From: Serratia odorifera
GTDB lineage: Bacteria > Pseudomonadota > Gammaproteobacteria > Enterobacterales > Enterobacteriaceae
DNA length: 64,000 nucleotides
NCBI RefSeq assembly: GCF_900635445.1
Contig: NZ_LR134117.1
Coordinates: forward strand, 4,154,001-4,218,000
Direction of reading: 5' to 3'
The number at the start of each line of letters is the position of its first letter. Position 1 is the stretch's first letter. The position numbers were made by a program, and so were the translations under genes. Positions 27,181-35,647 of the stretch are shown one piece after another. The notes under the pieces were generated by a model, which saw only the letters and a program-made list of their open reading frames with translations, did not search any database and was not told the DNA's origin.

Positions 27181-28593
27181 ATGTCTGCTTTCCCGAAAGA
27201 TTTCCTCTGGGGCGCGGCTACCGCGGCGTATCAGGTTGAAGGCGCCCATGACGCCGACGGCAAGGGCCCATCCATCTGGGACGTGTTCTCCCACCTGCCC
27301 GGCACCACCTATCAGGGCACCAACGGCGATGTGGCGGTCGATCACTATCATCGCTTCCGCGAGGACGTGGCGCTGATGGCCGAAATGGGCATGAAGAGCT
27401 ACCGCTTTTCCATCTCCTGGCCGCGCCTGCTGCCGCAGGGCCGTGGCCAAGTCAATGAGGCCGGGGTAGCGTTTTACAGCGATCTGATCGACGCGCTGCT
27501 GGAACACGGCATCGAACCGATGATCACCCTTTATCACTGGGATCTGCCGCAGGCGCTGCAAGACGAAGGCGGCTGGGAAGCGCGAGCCACTACCGAGGCG
27601 TTCGAAGCCTATGCCCGCCTGTGTTATGAGCGTTACGGTGACCGCGTCAAGCTGTGGTCGACCTTTAATGAAACCATCTGCTTTATTGGTTTTGGCTATA
27701 TCACTGGCGGTCATCCACCGGGCGTGCAAAACCCGGCGCGCGCGGTGCAGGCCTGTCACCACGTTTTTGTCGCCCACGCCAAAGCGGTGGCGGCATTCCG
27801 TACCAGCGGCATCGACGGCAAGATCGGTTTCGTCAATGTGTTGCAGACCAATACCCCACTCAGCCAGTCACCGGAAGATCTCGCCGCCTGTCAGTTGGCC
27901 GATGGCATTTTTACCCACTGGCTGTATGACCCGGTACTGAAAGGCGAATACCCGGCAGAACTGCTGGCGCAGACTCAGGCGTTGTGGGGCGTTCCGCAGT
28001 TCGCTGACGGCGATCGCCAACTGCTGCGTGACAATATCTGCGATTTCATTGGCCTGAATTACTACAAGCGCGAAACCATTGCCGCCAACCATCAGGAATC
28101 CCACCTGACTATCAACACCACCGGCGAAAAAGGCAAAGGCCACCAGCAAGGCAATGAGTTCGGCTTCAAGGGTCTGTTCAAGTTCGTGCGCAATCCGAAC
28201 GGCGTCTATACCGATTGGGACTGGGAGATTTATCCGCAGGGCCTGACCGAAGGCATCATGAATATCAAGGCGCGCTACGGTGACATTCCGATTTACATCA
28301 CCGAAAACGGCCTTGGCGCCAAAGATCCGATTATCGATGGCGAAGTGGTAGACGACGACCGCATTGACTACCTCAACCAGCATATCGGCGCGATCGAAGA
28401 TGCAATCGCTCAGGGGGCTGACGTGCGTGGTTATTATCCGTGGTCATTTATCGACTTGCTGAGCTGGCTGAACGGTTTCCAGAAGCAATACGGTTTTGTT
28501 TATGTCGATCACCAGAAGGATCTGGCGCGCCAGCGCAAGAAGAGCTTCTTCTGGTATCAGAAACTGATCGCCAGCAACGGCGCAGAGCGTTGA
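27181..28593 (+). CDS. GH1 glycosidase, probable 6-phospho-beta-glucosidase
   Basis: A 470-residue glycoside hydrolase family 1 enzyme: FPKDFLWGAATAAYQVEGA at the N-terminus, acid/base Glu in WSTFNETI and nucleophile Glu in YITENGLG. Near the C-terminus LLSWLNGFQKQYGFVYVD has Ser where true beta-glucosidases have Glu before the Trp, followed by Lys seven and Tyr nine residues on; this S...K.Y pattern matches the phosphate-binding residues of 6-phospho-glycosidases such as LacG. It should cleave PTS-imported aryl- or di-glucoside phosphates, but no PTS gene lies beside it. ATG 27181 is chosen over TTG 27175. Confidence 0.88.
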   Translation: MSAFPKDFLWGAATAAYQVEGAHDADGKGPSIWDVFSHLPGTTYQGTNGDVAVDHYHRFREDVALMAEMGMKSYRFSISWPRLLPQGRGQVNEAGVAFYSDLIDALLEHGIEPMITLYHWDLPQALQDEGGWEARATTEAFEAYARLCYERYGDRVKLWSTFNETICFIGFGYITGGHPPGVQNPARAVQACHHVFVAHAKAVAAFRTSGIDGKIGFVNVLQTNTPLSQSPEDLAACQLADGIFTHWLYDPVLKGEYPAELLAQTQALWGVPQFADGDRQLLRDNICDFIGLNYYKRETIAANHQESHLTINTTGEKGKGHQQGNEFGFKGLFKFVRNPNGVYTDWDWEIYPQGLTEGIMNIKARYGDIPIYITENGLGAKDPIIDGEVVDDDRIDYLNQHIGAIEDAIAQGADVRGYYPWSFIDLLSWLNGFQKQYGFVYVDHQKDLARQRKKSFFWYQKLIASNGAER

Positions 28594-28613
28594 TTTAGCC
28601 TGCGCTCACTTTA

Positions 28614-28636
28614 ACCCGCCCTGCTACGGGGCGGGT
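28614..28636 (+). terminator. Terminator after the GH1 gene
   Basis: ACCCGCCC and GGGCGGGT form an 8-bp GC-rich stem with a 7-nt loop, about 20 bp past the stop; GTTGG follows rather than a T run. Confidence 0.5.
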
Positions 28637-28702
28637 GTTGGCGTATCAACCAGGCACCTTATGCGACTCTGGAGCTTGAGAGTGCCAGTGGCTAAGGGCC
28701 GG

Positions 28703-29851
28703 TTACTTTAGCAAACCTCTTTGGTCTATCTCGTGCCATATCAGCTCCGGAATGTTCGCAACATCCGCTATTATTCTATTATGAACAATTATCTGACTTG
28801 CATTGCCATAACCCGGCGCCCATAAGTAGTTGTTGTCGATGACGTCTTTATAAACAGAGATAAGTGTTTTCTCCCATGCGGCAGATATATGCACAATCGA
28901 CGTGTCTGGCGTTATCACCATGTCAGCCCCATACAGTAATGCCATAACATGATGTAGTGAATTAAATGGGTTTATAATGGCATTATCAGGAAGTTGTAGA
29001 TTCAATTGTCGCCGATGATCGAGAAGAATGAACGTGATATTGGTTGATTTGCTATTAAGCATCTTAACAATATTGAACAGTTGCCGTTGAGATAGATCCC
29101 TCTCCGCACTGCCAGTAAATACATTAATCACAATTTTTATCCGTTCTTTTTTGGCGTCATAAAAATCACGCACTTCACGAAAAACTGCACCAGGAATGTG
29201 CAAATCATAAGCTTTGGGATTTATATGGCCAATTCCGATAAAACTAGCCACCATGGCAATAGCCTCTGTTACATGTTGCTTACCATTTTCAAATGCAAGC
29301 GATTTACTGTAATGGTTAATGCAATTCCATTTATTGAAGCCAATAACCGCTTTGGCATTTATTTCACTAAATAACCTTAACCTATGCACTGGAGTTTCGA
29401 ACAGGCAAAGGTCAATGATCAGATCGTAATGATTCGCTCTTAACCGATTTATTGTCGACTCTGCAACGGTATGATTAAAGCTCTTAAGAAAAATCTCAGT
29501 GCTACAATCCTCTGCCTGGTAGACACCTCTGATATAAGGATTATATTTAACCACCACACTACTCGACGTTGTCAATAATAAATCAACCGTGTAGCCAGCC
29601 TCAGACAGCCCCTTTATCAGTGGTGTAGTAACCACCACGTCGCCGACGGTACCCTCATTGCGCAGGAGCAGAATGGTTTTAATGGATTTTACATTTAGCT
29701 CACTCCTTATCCTTTTATCCCAAATCAGTTTTGCCAGGTAAATCTTTCCATTAAGTTTTAGCTGCTTGAAATAGTAGTTCCTGCGACGATTCCATTCTCT
29801 TAATTTTCTGAAGCGCCCTTTTGTTATGGTGATTTTCAAGTCCTTATTCAT
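28703..29851 (-). CDS. Glycosyltransferase family 9 (heptosyltransferase-like)
   Basis: A 382-residue cytoplasmic protein of the LPS heptosyltransferase family (GT9, GT-B fold). The N-terminal GT9 motif is LLLRNEGTVGDVVVTTPLIKGL, and the C-terminal nucleotide-sugar site is ADMVITPDTSIVHISAAW. A basic N-terminal tail of about 50 residues precedes the fold. The gene is clearly more AT-rich than its neighbours and uses many AT-ending codons, which suggests recent transfer. It stands alone between the GH1 gene and the CDI island, with no other LPS genes nearby. Acceptor and donor are unknown. Confidence 0.85.
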   Translation of the reverse strand: MNKDLKITITKGRFRKLREWNRRRNYYFKQLKLNGKIYLAKLIWDKRIRSELNVKSIKTILLLRNEGTVGDVVVTTPLIKGLSEAGYTVDLLLTTSSSVVVKYNPYIRGVYQAEDCSTEIFLKSFNHTVAESTINRLRANHYDLIIDLCLFETPVHRLRLFSEINAKAVIGFNKWNCINHYSKSLAFENGKQHVTEAIAMVASFIGIGHINPKAYDLHIPGAVFREVRDFYDAKKERIKIVINVFTGSAERDLSQRQLFNIVKMLNSKSTNITFILLDHRRQLNLQLPDNAIINPFNSLHHVMALLYGADMVITPDTSIVHISAAWEKTLISVYKDVIDNNYLWAPGYGNASQIIVHNRIIADVANIPELIWHEIDQRGLLK

Positions 29852-30292
29852 AAAACCTCCTTGTTATTAATTGATCATTAAATCTGCTTTCTGTCTCTTG
29901 GCATGGTAGCGATTGCTGTTATTTTCTTTGCAATACCAGGTGGTGCTTACAGTCAATTTTTTTAAATCCTGCTCGCCTAAACACCCGGCAGAGTGGCACT
30001 ATGGCTGCTGACCTGGTGTATAATACTGGCTATACTGCCATTTTTCATAAGTGTGTTAGGGAATAAAAACCACCAATAAAATTATCTTATGAACGTGCTC
30101 TTTACGCGCACTGGCACCAGTAATGCAGGCTGAGATCACGCACCGCGTCGGGCGACAGGTCTTTGCCCGCTTTGAGTTGGCTACTCTGCAGCCCGCCCTT
30201 TTTTGTCCAGTTGGTAATACGTGTCGCTCTCGGTGTGGCCACGCCGATATCGACGTTATGCGCACCGTTACGCAATAACAAGGAGGTTCATC
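29852..30292. other. Intergenic region with cdiA debris at its right end
   Basis: 441 bp without a complete gene. The left part is AT-rich and probably holds the promoter of the GT9 gene. From about 30125 the sequence copies two separated stretches of cdiA (see the repeat entry). AGGAGG at 30281-30286 is an excellent ribosome-binding site for the next gene. Confidence 0.6.
30125..30275 (-). repeat. Two fused cdiA fragments
   Basis: 30125-30184 matches cdiA at 38001-38060 with a few differences, and about 30190-30275 matches about 38681-38765. In cdiA the two stretches are some 600 bp apart, so this is a deleted and frameshifted remnant. It indicates that a cdiA-like segment once extended here before the SymE-like module was inserted or retained. 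Confidence 0.75.
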
Positions 30293-30562
30293 ATGGCCAA
30301 GATCAACGCACAACGTCAGGCAGAGTACCGCGCACGCCGTCGCTGCAACCACAACATCACCCGCCTGAACATGGAAGTGAGTCACCGCGCCCAGTTTGCG
30401 CTTGACCGATTGGCGTATCACCACGGCCTGACCCTGCGCCAGATGCTGGAACGGCTTATCACTGAGTCCCATGATGCCTTGTGTAAGACGCTGGATGGAG
30501 CCGTGGTCCAACGCTATATCGACAAAGCACCGACCACCAACAGCAACGAGGTGACACCATGA
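30293..30562 (+). CDS. Small RepB/ribbon-helix-helix-like DNA-binding protein
   Basis: An 89-residue basic protein with a strong AGGAGG site 7 nt before its ATG. The N-terminus is Arg/Lys-rich (MAKINAQRQAEYRARRRCNHN), followed by RLNMEVSHRAQFALDRLAYHHGLTLRQMLERLI, which resembles the ribbon-helix-helix or RepB/CopB-type fold of small plasmid regulators. The stop overlaps the next start (ATGA), so it is translationally coupled to the SymE-like gene and may act as its regulator or antitoxin. That role is inference from the layout only. Confidence 0.65.
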   Translation: MAKINAQRQAEYRARRRCNHNITRLNMEVSHRAQFALDRLAYHHGLTLRQMLERLITESHDALCKTLDGAVVQRYIDKAPTTNSNEVTP

Positions 30563-30888
30563 AGATAACCTTCACCGCCGAACCGATAGCCACACTGACC
30601 CTTATCCGTCACGGCTGGCGACCAGGAAGCCGGTTTAGGCTGTTACGTCAGGGCAACCTGATCACGCTCACCCTTGTTACCGATAATGACGAGTGGGACA
30701 CCCTGTGCGCAGACAGCCAGCACGGCTATGACCTTGGTGCAGACTGGGTGCGGCAGAACGGCGAGCTGGTTATTGGTGGCGACTGGCTCAGCGAGTTTGA
30801 CCTCACGAGACCCAAGCAGATCAAGGCCACCGCTGCACCGGGCAAGATAGTGATAACACAGCGAGAACAAGGGTATTTTAGTGCATAA
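30559..30888 (+). CDS. SymE-like toxin family protein
   Basis: A 109-residue protein whose two halves fit the SymE family, in which an AbrB-like fold acts as an RNA-targeting toxin: LIRHGWRPGSRFRLLRQGNLITLTLV, then ELVIGGDWLSEFDLTRPKQI and GKIVITQREQ. Only moderate similarity can be claimed by eye. It is coupled to the RepB-like gene upstream and followed by a clear terminator. A truncated copy of its C-terminal half lies at 33891-34030, so the module has been duplicated within the CDI island. Confidence 0.65.
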   Translation: MKITFTAEPIATLTLIRHGWRPGSRFRLLRQGNLITLTLVTDNDEWDTLCADSQHGYDLGADWVRQNGELVIGGDWLSEFDLTRPKQIKATAAPGKIVITQREQGYFSA

Positions 30889-30892
30889 AAGC

Positions 30893-30925
30893 AAAACCTC
30901 GGCCACTTGACCGAGGTTTTTGTTT
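30893..30925 (+). terminator. Terminator after the SymE-like gene
   Basis: AACCTCGG and CCGAGGTT form an 8-bp stem around an 8-nt loop, followed by TTTTGTTT, starting 6 bp past the stop. Confidence 0.8.
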
Positions 30926-30931
30926 ACCTGC

Positions 30932-31015
30932 CACAAGGGTGACGTTGCCCTGGTTGCTGCCAACGGCGCTGACGCTTTGGCTCTGGGTGGTGCCTTTCTC
31001 GTCGATTTCATTGGA
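30932..31015 (-). repeat. cdiA fragment downstream of the fourth immunity gene
   Basis: Matches cdiA at about 38552-38635 with a few substitutions. This copy lacks two extra bases present in the long cdiA copy (it reads CCAAAGCGTCAGC), so it shows which bases there are indels. Confidence 0.75.
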
Positions 31016-31030
31016 GTTGGAATCGAGCAT

Positions 31031-31285
31031 TCATTCAGATAGAGTTTTCTGGCTTTTTCTCTCCTTTAACCAGATTTTTATCCAGATCCCACCCCCCAAA
31101 ATGAGACCACCGACATATCCAGACTCAAAGAAAGATGAAAAAACGTCACTCCAACTAAAAGGGAAAAAATCCTTTTTAAAATAGACAATTGAGGATGCAA
31201 GTAGCACTGATATAATATCGAAAAATAAAAATAGCATCAGGCACATTAGCATCAACTTGATTAATAAGGAAAAATTACTTTTCAT
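31031..31285 (-). CDS. CdiI-type membrane immunity protein, cassette 4
   Basis: An 84-residue membrane protein starting MKSNFSLLIKLMLMCLMLFLFFDIISVLLA, with two predicted membrane helices and a basic C-terminus (GGGIWIKIWLKERKSQ). It overlaps the end of the cassette-4 toxin, as immunity genes commonly do. The pattern 'helix, PFSWSDVF, then a Gly-rich second helix ending in basic residues' is shared with the three other immunity proteins at 33394, 34066 and 35648. It is inferred to block the paired toxin in the inner membrane. Upstream ATG codons at 31291 and 31306 are possible alternative starts. Confidence 0.7.
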   Translation of the reverse strand: MKSNFSLLIKLMLMCLMLFLFFDIISVLLASSIVYFKKDFFPFSWSDVFSSFFESGYVGGLILGGGIWIKIWLKERKSQKTLSE

Positions 31286-32190
31286 TGTCATCCCCCCCCT
31301 TTCCATCCAAATTATCTTTTACATAATTCCCTGTTTTTTCAATGAGATAGCTACCACCAATAGCACCTGTTAAATCAGAAACAGCCTCTTCAGCAACTTT
31401 TGATGTCACGCCTTTTATAATGGTGCCGCCTACACCTCCAGCTACAGTACCTGCTCCAGCGCCTGCCATAGAATTAAGCGGTTCTTCTCCCTTAATCCCG
31501 CTTCCTATTGCAGCTCCTCCCATATTGATCGGAACAGAAACTATAATGCCTTTCCCTGTTGTCGCGGCTGCTGTCACTCCAGCCATAATTGCATCCACAT
31601 AACTGAACGGATCTTTGCCTGCGAGCTGAACCCCAGTATTAACACCCACCCCAATCGCTACATTAGTGGCCATAGCTTTTATTGTGGTTCCCAGCACTGT
31701 ACCGCCAAACAGTAACGGTGCATCCCCGATACTGGCATTCGATTTATGATAACCCCAGGTGTTCATGATGTTCTGGGCTTTTGCCATTGCCTCTGAATCA
31801 GGACTGCGTTTGATATAATCCTGCCCGGAGAGTAGCCCTTTAACCAGCTCCTGTGATACCGCTGGACCATACTCTTTTTCCATTTCAGCAGCGTAAACGC
31901 GCAGATAACCCGCCAGTTCAGCCCGTTCGGTACTGTTCATTTGTGAAGGGTCTTTGGCAAATTTTGACACCAGAGCATCACTTCGCTTGTCTGCGTTTTC
32001 CAGCTTAATCAGCTCGTTAGCCGTCGCCAGAGACTTATCACCGTTCTTAATTTTCTCAACAGCCTTGTCGAGTTTGTCGGATGATGTAGCCCCCAAGAAA
32101 TTATTCTCAACCGCGTTCTTCCCGGCCTGCGCTGCCGTTACCGCCCCCACAGTATCGCCCGTTGCCAGTCCACCCACAAGCCCGGCTGCC

Positions 32191-32733
32191 AGTGTGCTCA
32201 GTGCACTGATTGCCTGCTTCTCGCTTTCGCTCAGCTCACTGACTTTTTTACCCGGATACAGCCGCTCCAGCACCAGTTGCGCCATCAATTCACCGCTGAC
32301 CGCACCAGTGGCTCCAGCCGCCGCACTGTTGCCACTGGCGTAAGCGGTGACGGCTCCCACCACCGCATGCGCCATCGCGCGACTGGCTTCATCCGGGGCC
32401 AGTTGGTGGATTTGCTCCGCAAGATACGGCGCTGCAGCTCCACTCAATGCCTGTGCCATATTGCCACCGGCTAACCCTTGTATCGCCGCCGTCGCCGCCT
32501 GCATTCCTTGCTGGATGGCGCTTCCGGTGCCCCATTCGGCTTGCGCCGTCTTATACGAAGAGGTGTTGGTCAGCTTCTCGTTGTAAGCCGCCCAGTCTTC
32601 CTTGCTGGCACCTTTACCCGGTTCTTTCTCGCCCTTCGCCGCTAATTCTGCCTTACCCGCATTCGTCGCCCGGATTTGTCCCTGTGTCCGCGCGATATCC
32701 ATCACCTGACTGCCAATCTCCCCGATCAGTTGA
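32191..32733 (-). repeat. Repeat B, copy 1 (pretoxin region)
   Basis: 543 bp, nearly identical to 35041-35583. It encodes the pretoxin segment from GEIGSQVMDIARTQG to ELSESEKQAISAL that precedes the VENN motif in cassettes 2 and 4. A shorter, diverged third piece lies at about 33735-33820. Confidence 0.85.
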
Positions 32734-33386
32734 ACCTGCTTAAGCCGGTTCTGCTCCTTTTCCTTGTTGAAGATCGGGCTGATGCTGCCGTCGTTGGCGT
32801 GCTCGGTATCCCGGTTCAGCGTGGTGATATCCTGCCGTTGCCTGACGCTATCCCGGACTATCAGCGTCCCCTCGCTGATCCCGGCCTTGGTCGTCCCGTC
32901 GGCATGCCCGCTGTTGTTGGCCACCGACAGCATGCCGCCAGCCATATGGGTCAGCAGATCCTTACCCACCGGACCGCCGCTGCTAAACGAACCGCCGCTG
33001 TGCGTCGCTTTATAATCCGCCTGGTTGTGAATATCACTCCAGCCCAGCGTGCCCGTCTCAAGGCGATTCCTGTCTTGCGCTGCGCTGCTTGCTATCACCG
33101 CACCGTTTAACTGCGTATGCTCGCCCACCTTGACGTCATAGCCACCTCGGCCCGCAAACAGCCCGCTTTGCTCCTTCACCGAATCGAAGTTGCTGTTGAG
33201 CTTATCCCGACTGACGCTCATATACGCCGAGCCGGTCATTGAACCGAAGGTGAAACTGCCGCCGGCGCTGATGTTCTGCTGTCTGGCATCGTAGCGGTCG
33301 CTGTCCTGCTCGCTTTGCAGCGTCAGGTCACGCCCAGCCTCTACGGTGACTTTGTCTCCGCTCGCCTGCGCGCCCTGTAGCCGGGT
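32725..33386 (-). repeat. Repeat A, copy 1 (FHA-region segment)
   Basis: 662 bp, colinear without length change with 37127-37788 in the long cdiA gene; most differences cluster near 33060-33090. Its end at 33386 abuts the stop of the cassette-3 immunity gene. Confidence 0.85.
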
Positions 33387-33393
33387 TGAATGG

Positions 33394-33660
33394 TTACTCT
33401 TTTGGTGGAGGTTGCTTTTCTTTGCGCGCTTTCATCCACGACATAAACCAGATGCCGATACCTGCGGGAATGCCTGTGGCTAAACCTGCTTTGACCGAGT
33501 AAACAACATCATTCCCCCAACCAAAAACAAAGGTATCTTGTTGATAGTAAAAAATTAAAGCAATTATCAACCTCGTGCCTAATGCCATCCCTACAAACAA
33601 TAAAACACAGAAAAAAATCAGATAAACTAATAATTTTATCCCAACAGTCTGGATATTCAT
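33394..33660 (-). CDS. CdiI-type membrane immunity protein, cassette 3 (orphan)
   Basis: An 88-residue membrane protein starting MNIQTVGIKLLVYLIFFCVLLFVGMALG, with two hydrophobic helices, a central FGWGNDVVYS and a basic tail (WFMSWMKARKEKQPPPKE). It shares the architecture of the other three immunity proteins. The start overlaps, ATGA style, the stop of a short toxin remnant, but the rest of that toxin gene is gone, so this immunity gene has no complete partner here. Confidence 0.7.
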   Translation of the reverse strand: MNIQTVGIKLLVYLIFFCVLLFVGMALGTRLIIALIFYYQQDTFVFGWGNDVVYSVKAGLATGIPAGIGIWFMSWMKARKEKQPPPKE

Positions 33661-33890
33661 TTCTTATCTCCAGACTTTTCATGAGCTAATAATTGAGCTT
33701 GAATAGCAGTTCCTGCGTTCTCACTAACAAATGCTCCGCCAGATACGGCGCTGCTGCGCCACTCAATGCCTGTACCATATTGCCACCGGCCAGTCCCTGT
33801 ATCGCTGCCGTCGCCGGTTTGCCTTCCTGTTGCAAGGTTGCTTTTGCTGCTGCCAGTGCCTCCGGGTCTTTCTGCGCCTTCAGTCCCTGG
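33657..33890 (-). pseudogene. Remnant of the cassette-3 CdiA toxin
   Basis: Pretoxin sequence like that of cassettes 2 and 4 (ATAAIQGLAGGNMVQALSGAAAPYLAE at about 33738-33818) is joined to a short tail in another frame, GGAFVSENAGTAIQAQLLAHEKSGDKK, that ends at the immunity gene start. The VENN region and nearly the entire toxin have been deleted. A 148-codon open frame crosses this region, but it joins unrelated pieces and is not taken as a gene. Confidence 0.65.
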
Positions 33891-34030
33891 ATAACTACCA
33901 CTGCGAACTGATCATTGCCGGCGACTGGCTCAGCGGGTTTGACCTCACCAGACTCAAGCACATCAAGGCCATCACGGGAGTGGGCAGGATTGAGATTAGC
34001 CAGCGAACCCCGGCAACATTTAGGGCGTAA
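33891..34030 (+). pseudogene. Truncated SymE-like gene
   Basis: The plus strand encodes CELIIAGDWLSGFDLTRLKHIKAI...GRIEISQ, the C-terminal part of the SymE-like protein at 30559-30888, and ends in a stop. The N-terminal half is missing and the fragment is fused to cdiA-derived sequence. It shows that the SymE module was once present in this cassette interval too. Confidence 0.7.
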
Positions 34031-34032
34031 AA

Positions 34033-34060
34033 ATAACGATCCCGGCTCGGTGGCCAGGAT
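34033..34060 (-). terminator. Probable terminator after the cassette-2 immunity gene
   Basis: On the minus strand an imperfect ATCCTGGC / GCCGGGAT stem is followed by CGTTATTTTTA. It has the same place, relative to an immunity gene, as the terminator at 35606. Confidence 0.5.
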
Positions 34061-34065
34061 TGGGG

Positions 34066-34320
34066 CTATTTGTTTCGTCTGTAATTCCGATAATAGATTG
34101 CCCAGCAACCTCCACCACCGATAAGCCCACAAAAGAAGCTAATGTTAAAAAGCTTCATAAAATCATATGAGTAAATATCAATCTTCACGCCCTTGATAAT
34201 ATATAAATAAACATCTACCAGTAGTGAGGTTATTAAAACGGTCATAAAAATGCCAACAGCGCTACCGATCACCATGTATATAAAAAGCATGAAAATATTT
34301 TTACGATCAGGAGATATCAT
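34066..34320 (-). CDS. CdiI-type membrane immunity protein, cassette 2
   Basis: An 84-residue protein with two strong membrane helices (IFMLFIYMVIGSAVGIFMTVLIT and LFNISFFCGLIGGGGCWAI), a central DIYSYDFMK segment and a basic tail (YYRNYRRNK). The start overlaps the toxin stop as ATGA, as expected for a coupled immunity gene. It shares its architecture with the proteins at 31031, 33394 and 35648. The role as inhibitor of the cassette-2 toxin is inferred from position and family pattern. Confidence 0.72.
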   Translation of the reverse strand: MISPDRKNIFMLFIYMVIGSAVGIFMTVLITSLLVDVYLYIIKGVKIDIYSYDFMKLFNISFFCGLIGGGGCWAIYYRNYRRNK

Positions 34321-35583
34321 TTCTTATCTCCTGAATTATCACTCAAAGACTTTCCTAATCGGTCATTTATATATTCGGTCGAAGCGGAGCCTCCCATATT
34401 CCCAAGAACCCCAGGCAACGGATCTAATGGCATAGGCTTCGATATCCCCATTCCCATATCAACCCACTCCCAGTTTTTCCAGTTAGGGTTAATGACTTTA
34501 TCCGACGCTCCTTGTGTCAATTTGCCTGCACCATACCCCAAGCCTGCTGCCGCGCCATTGATCAACCCTCCTTGCAGCGGATCATCACCTTTAATGTAAC
34601 TGGAGGTCGCACCTCCCACTCCATTTGCCGCCACAGTTCCCCAAAATCCAGTCCCTGCCGTGGCAGCACCGATCCAAGTAGCAATAATGACGTCATTCGG
34701 GTTGATTTCTCCATTGGCTAAATATTGGATGCCGGCATTCGCTCCGCCACCAATTCCTCCCGTCACCAACGCCGCGCCCGGTAATAATGGTCCCGCTAAA
34801 GCAGTACCCGCTGCGGCTACCATGGCCTGACAAGATACCGGTGTGCCACCACTACAGGCTTTCGCAATTTCGGACTGTTTATCCGCTTCATATTTCTCGA
34901 TGGTGCCCGGCTTGCTCTTCTCTGCCGCTGCAAGCACATTGGCAAGATTATTGTTTTCAGCCGAATTCTTACCCGTCTGCGCTCCGGCCACCGCATCCGC
35001 CGTGCTGTCACCCACCACACCACCTGCCAATCCCGCCGCCAGTGTGCCTAACGCACTGATTGCCTGCTTCTCGCTTTCGCTCAGCTCACTGACTTTTTTA
35101 CCCGGATACAGCCGCTCCAACACCAGTTGTGCCATCAATTCACCGCTGACCGCACCCGTGGCTCCTGCCGCCGCACTGTTGCCACTGGCGTAAGCGGTGA
35201 CGGCTCCCACCACCGCGTGCGCCATCGCGCGACTGGCTTCATCCGGGGCCAGTTGGTGGATTTGCTCCGCAAGATACGGCGCTGCAGCTCCACTCAATGC
35301 CTGTGCCATATTGCCACCGGCCAGTCCCTGTATCGCCGCCGTCGCCGCCTGCATTCCTTGCTGGATGGCGCTTCCGGTGCCCCATTCGGCTTGCGCCGTC
35401 TTATACGAAGAGGTGTTGGTCAGCTTCTCGTTGTAAGCCGCCCAGTCTTCCTTGCTGGCACCTTTACCCGGTTCTTTCTCGCCCTTCGCCGCTAATTCTG
35501 CCTTACCCGCATTCGTCGCCCGGATTTGTCCCTGTGTCCGCGCGATATCCATCACCTGACCGCCAATCTCCCCGATCAGTTGA
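34317..35583 (-). pseudogene. Orphan CdiA C-terminal cassette 2 (5' truncated)
   Basis: An open frame beginning in repeat B with no TPS or FHA part; the first in-frame start is about 35555 (412 residues). The pretoxin region runs to an AENN motif (34950-34961). The 210-residue toxin end has SCSGG-like KACSGGTPVSCQ, then a Gly/Ala-rich hydrophobic stretch (AAGTALAGPLLPGAALVTGGIGGGA) and NGVGGATSSYIKGDDPLQGGLINGAAAGLGYGAGKL. This last block resembles the CdiA C-terminus at 35902 (GGALTSQINGDNPLTGAITNG), so both toxins probably belong to one membrane-active superfamily. Confidence 0.75.
35041..35583 (-). repeat. Repeat B, copy 2 (pretoxin region)
   Basis: 543 bp, nearly identical to 32191-32733. 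It ends abruptly at 35583, just before the terminator of the cdiBAI operon. Confidence 0.85.
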
Positions 35584-35605
35584 TCCGGCCTGCTGAGTGA
35601 CAGGT

Positions 35606-35638
35606 AAAAAGATCCCGACCACAGAGCCGGGATCTTTT
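35606..35638 (-). terminator. Terminator of the cdiBA-cdiI operon
   Basis: On the minus strand AAAAGATCCCG and CGGGATCTTTTT form an 11-bp stem with a 10-nt loop ending in T residues, about 10 bp past the immunity stop. It should insulate the orphan cassettes downstream from the cdiB promoter. Confidence 0.8.
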
Positions 35639-35647
35639 CAGCGTAGT

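Larger units (their letters stand above)
31275..33386 (-). pseudogene. Orphan CdiA C-terminal cassette 4 (no native start)
   Basis: An open frame of about 703 codons that begins right after the cassette-3 immunity gene, without a signal or TPS domain. It contains part of the FHA region (LQGAQASGDKVTVEAGRDLTL and on), a pretoxin region and a VENN motif (32100-32111), followed by a 274-residue toxin end. That end is partly charged (SDKLDKAVEKIKNGDKSL) and then Gly/Ala-rich and hydrophobic (VDAIMAGVTAAATTGKGI, MAGAGAGTVAGGVGGTII). As an orphan it would become active only if recombined onto the full-length cdiA; internal ATG codons such as 33239 could allow some expression. Confidence 0.75.

Noticed and set aside
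28594..30300. Integrase, tRNA or att site marking the CDI island edge
   Set aside because: I looked for these at both edges and saw none; island status rests on content and composition only.
30643..31011. A 122-codon minus-strand open frame over the SymE-like gene
   Set aside because: Antisense to the SymE-like gene and made partly of cdiA debris, without a ribosome-binding site.
33686..34132. A 148-codon minus-strand open frame
   Set aside because: It joins antisense SymE sequence to cdiA pretoxin sequence and then leaves the true toxin frame; it is a by-product of deletion, not a gene.
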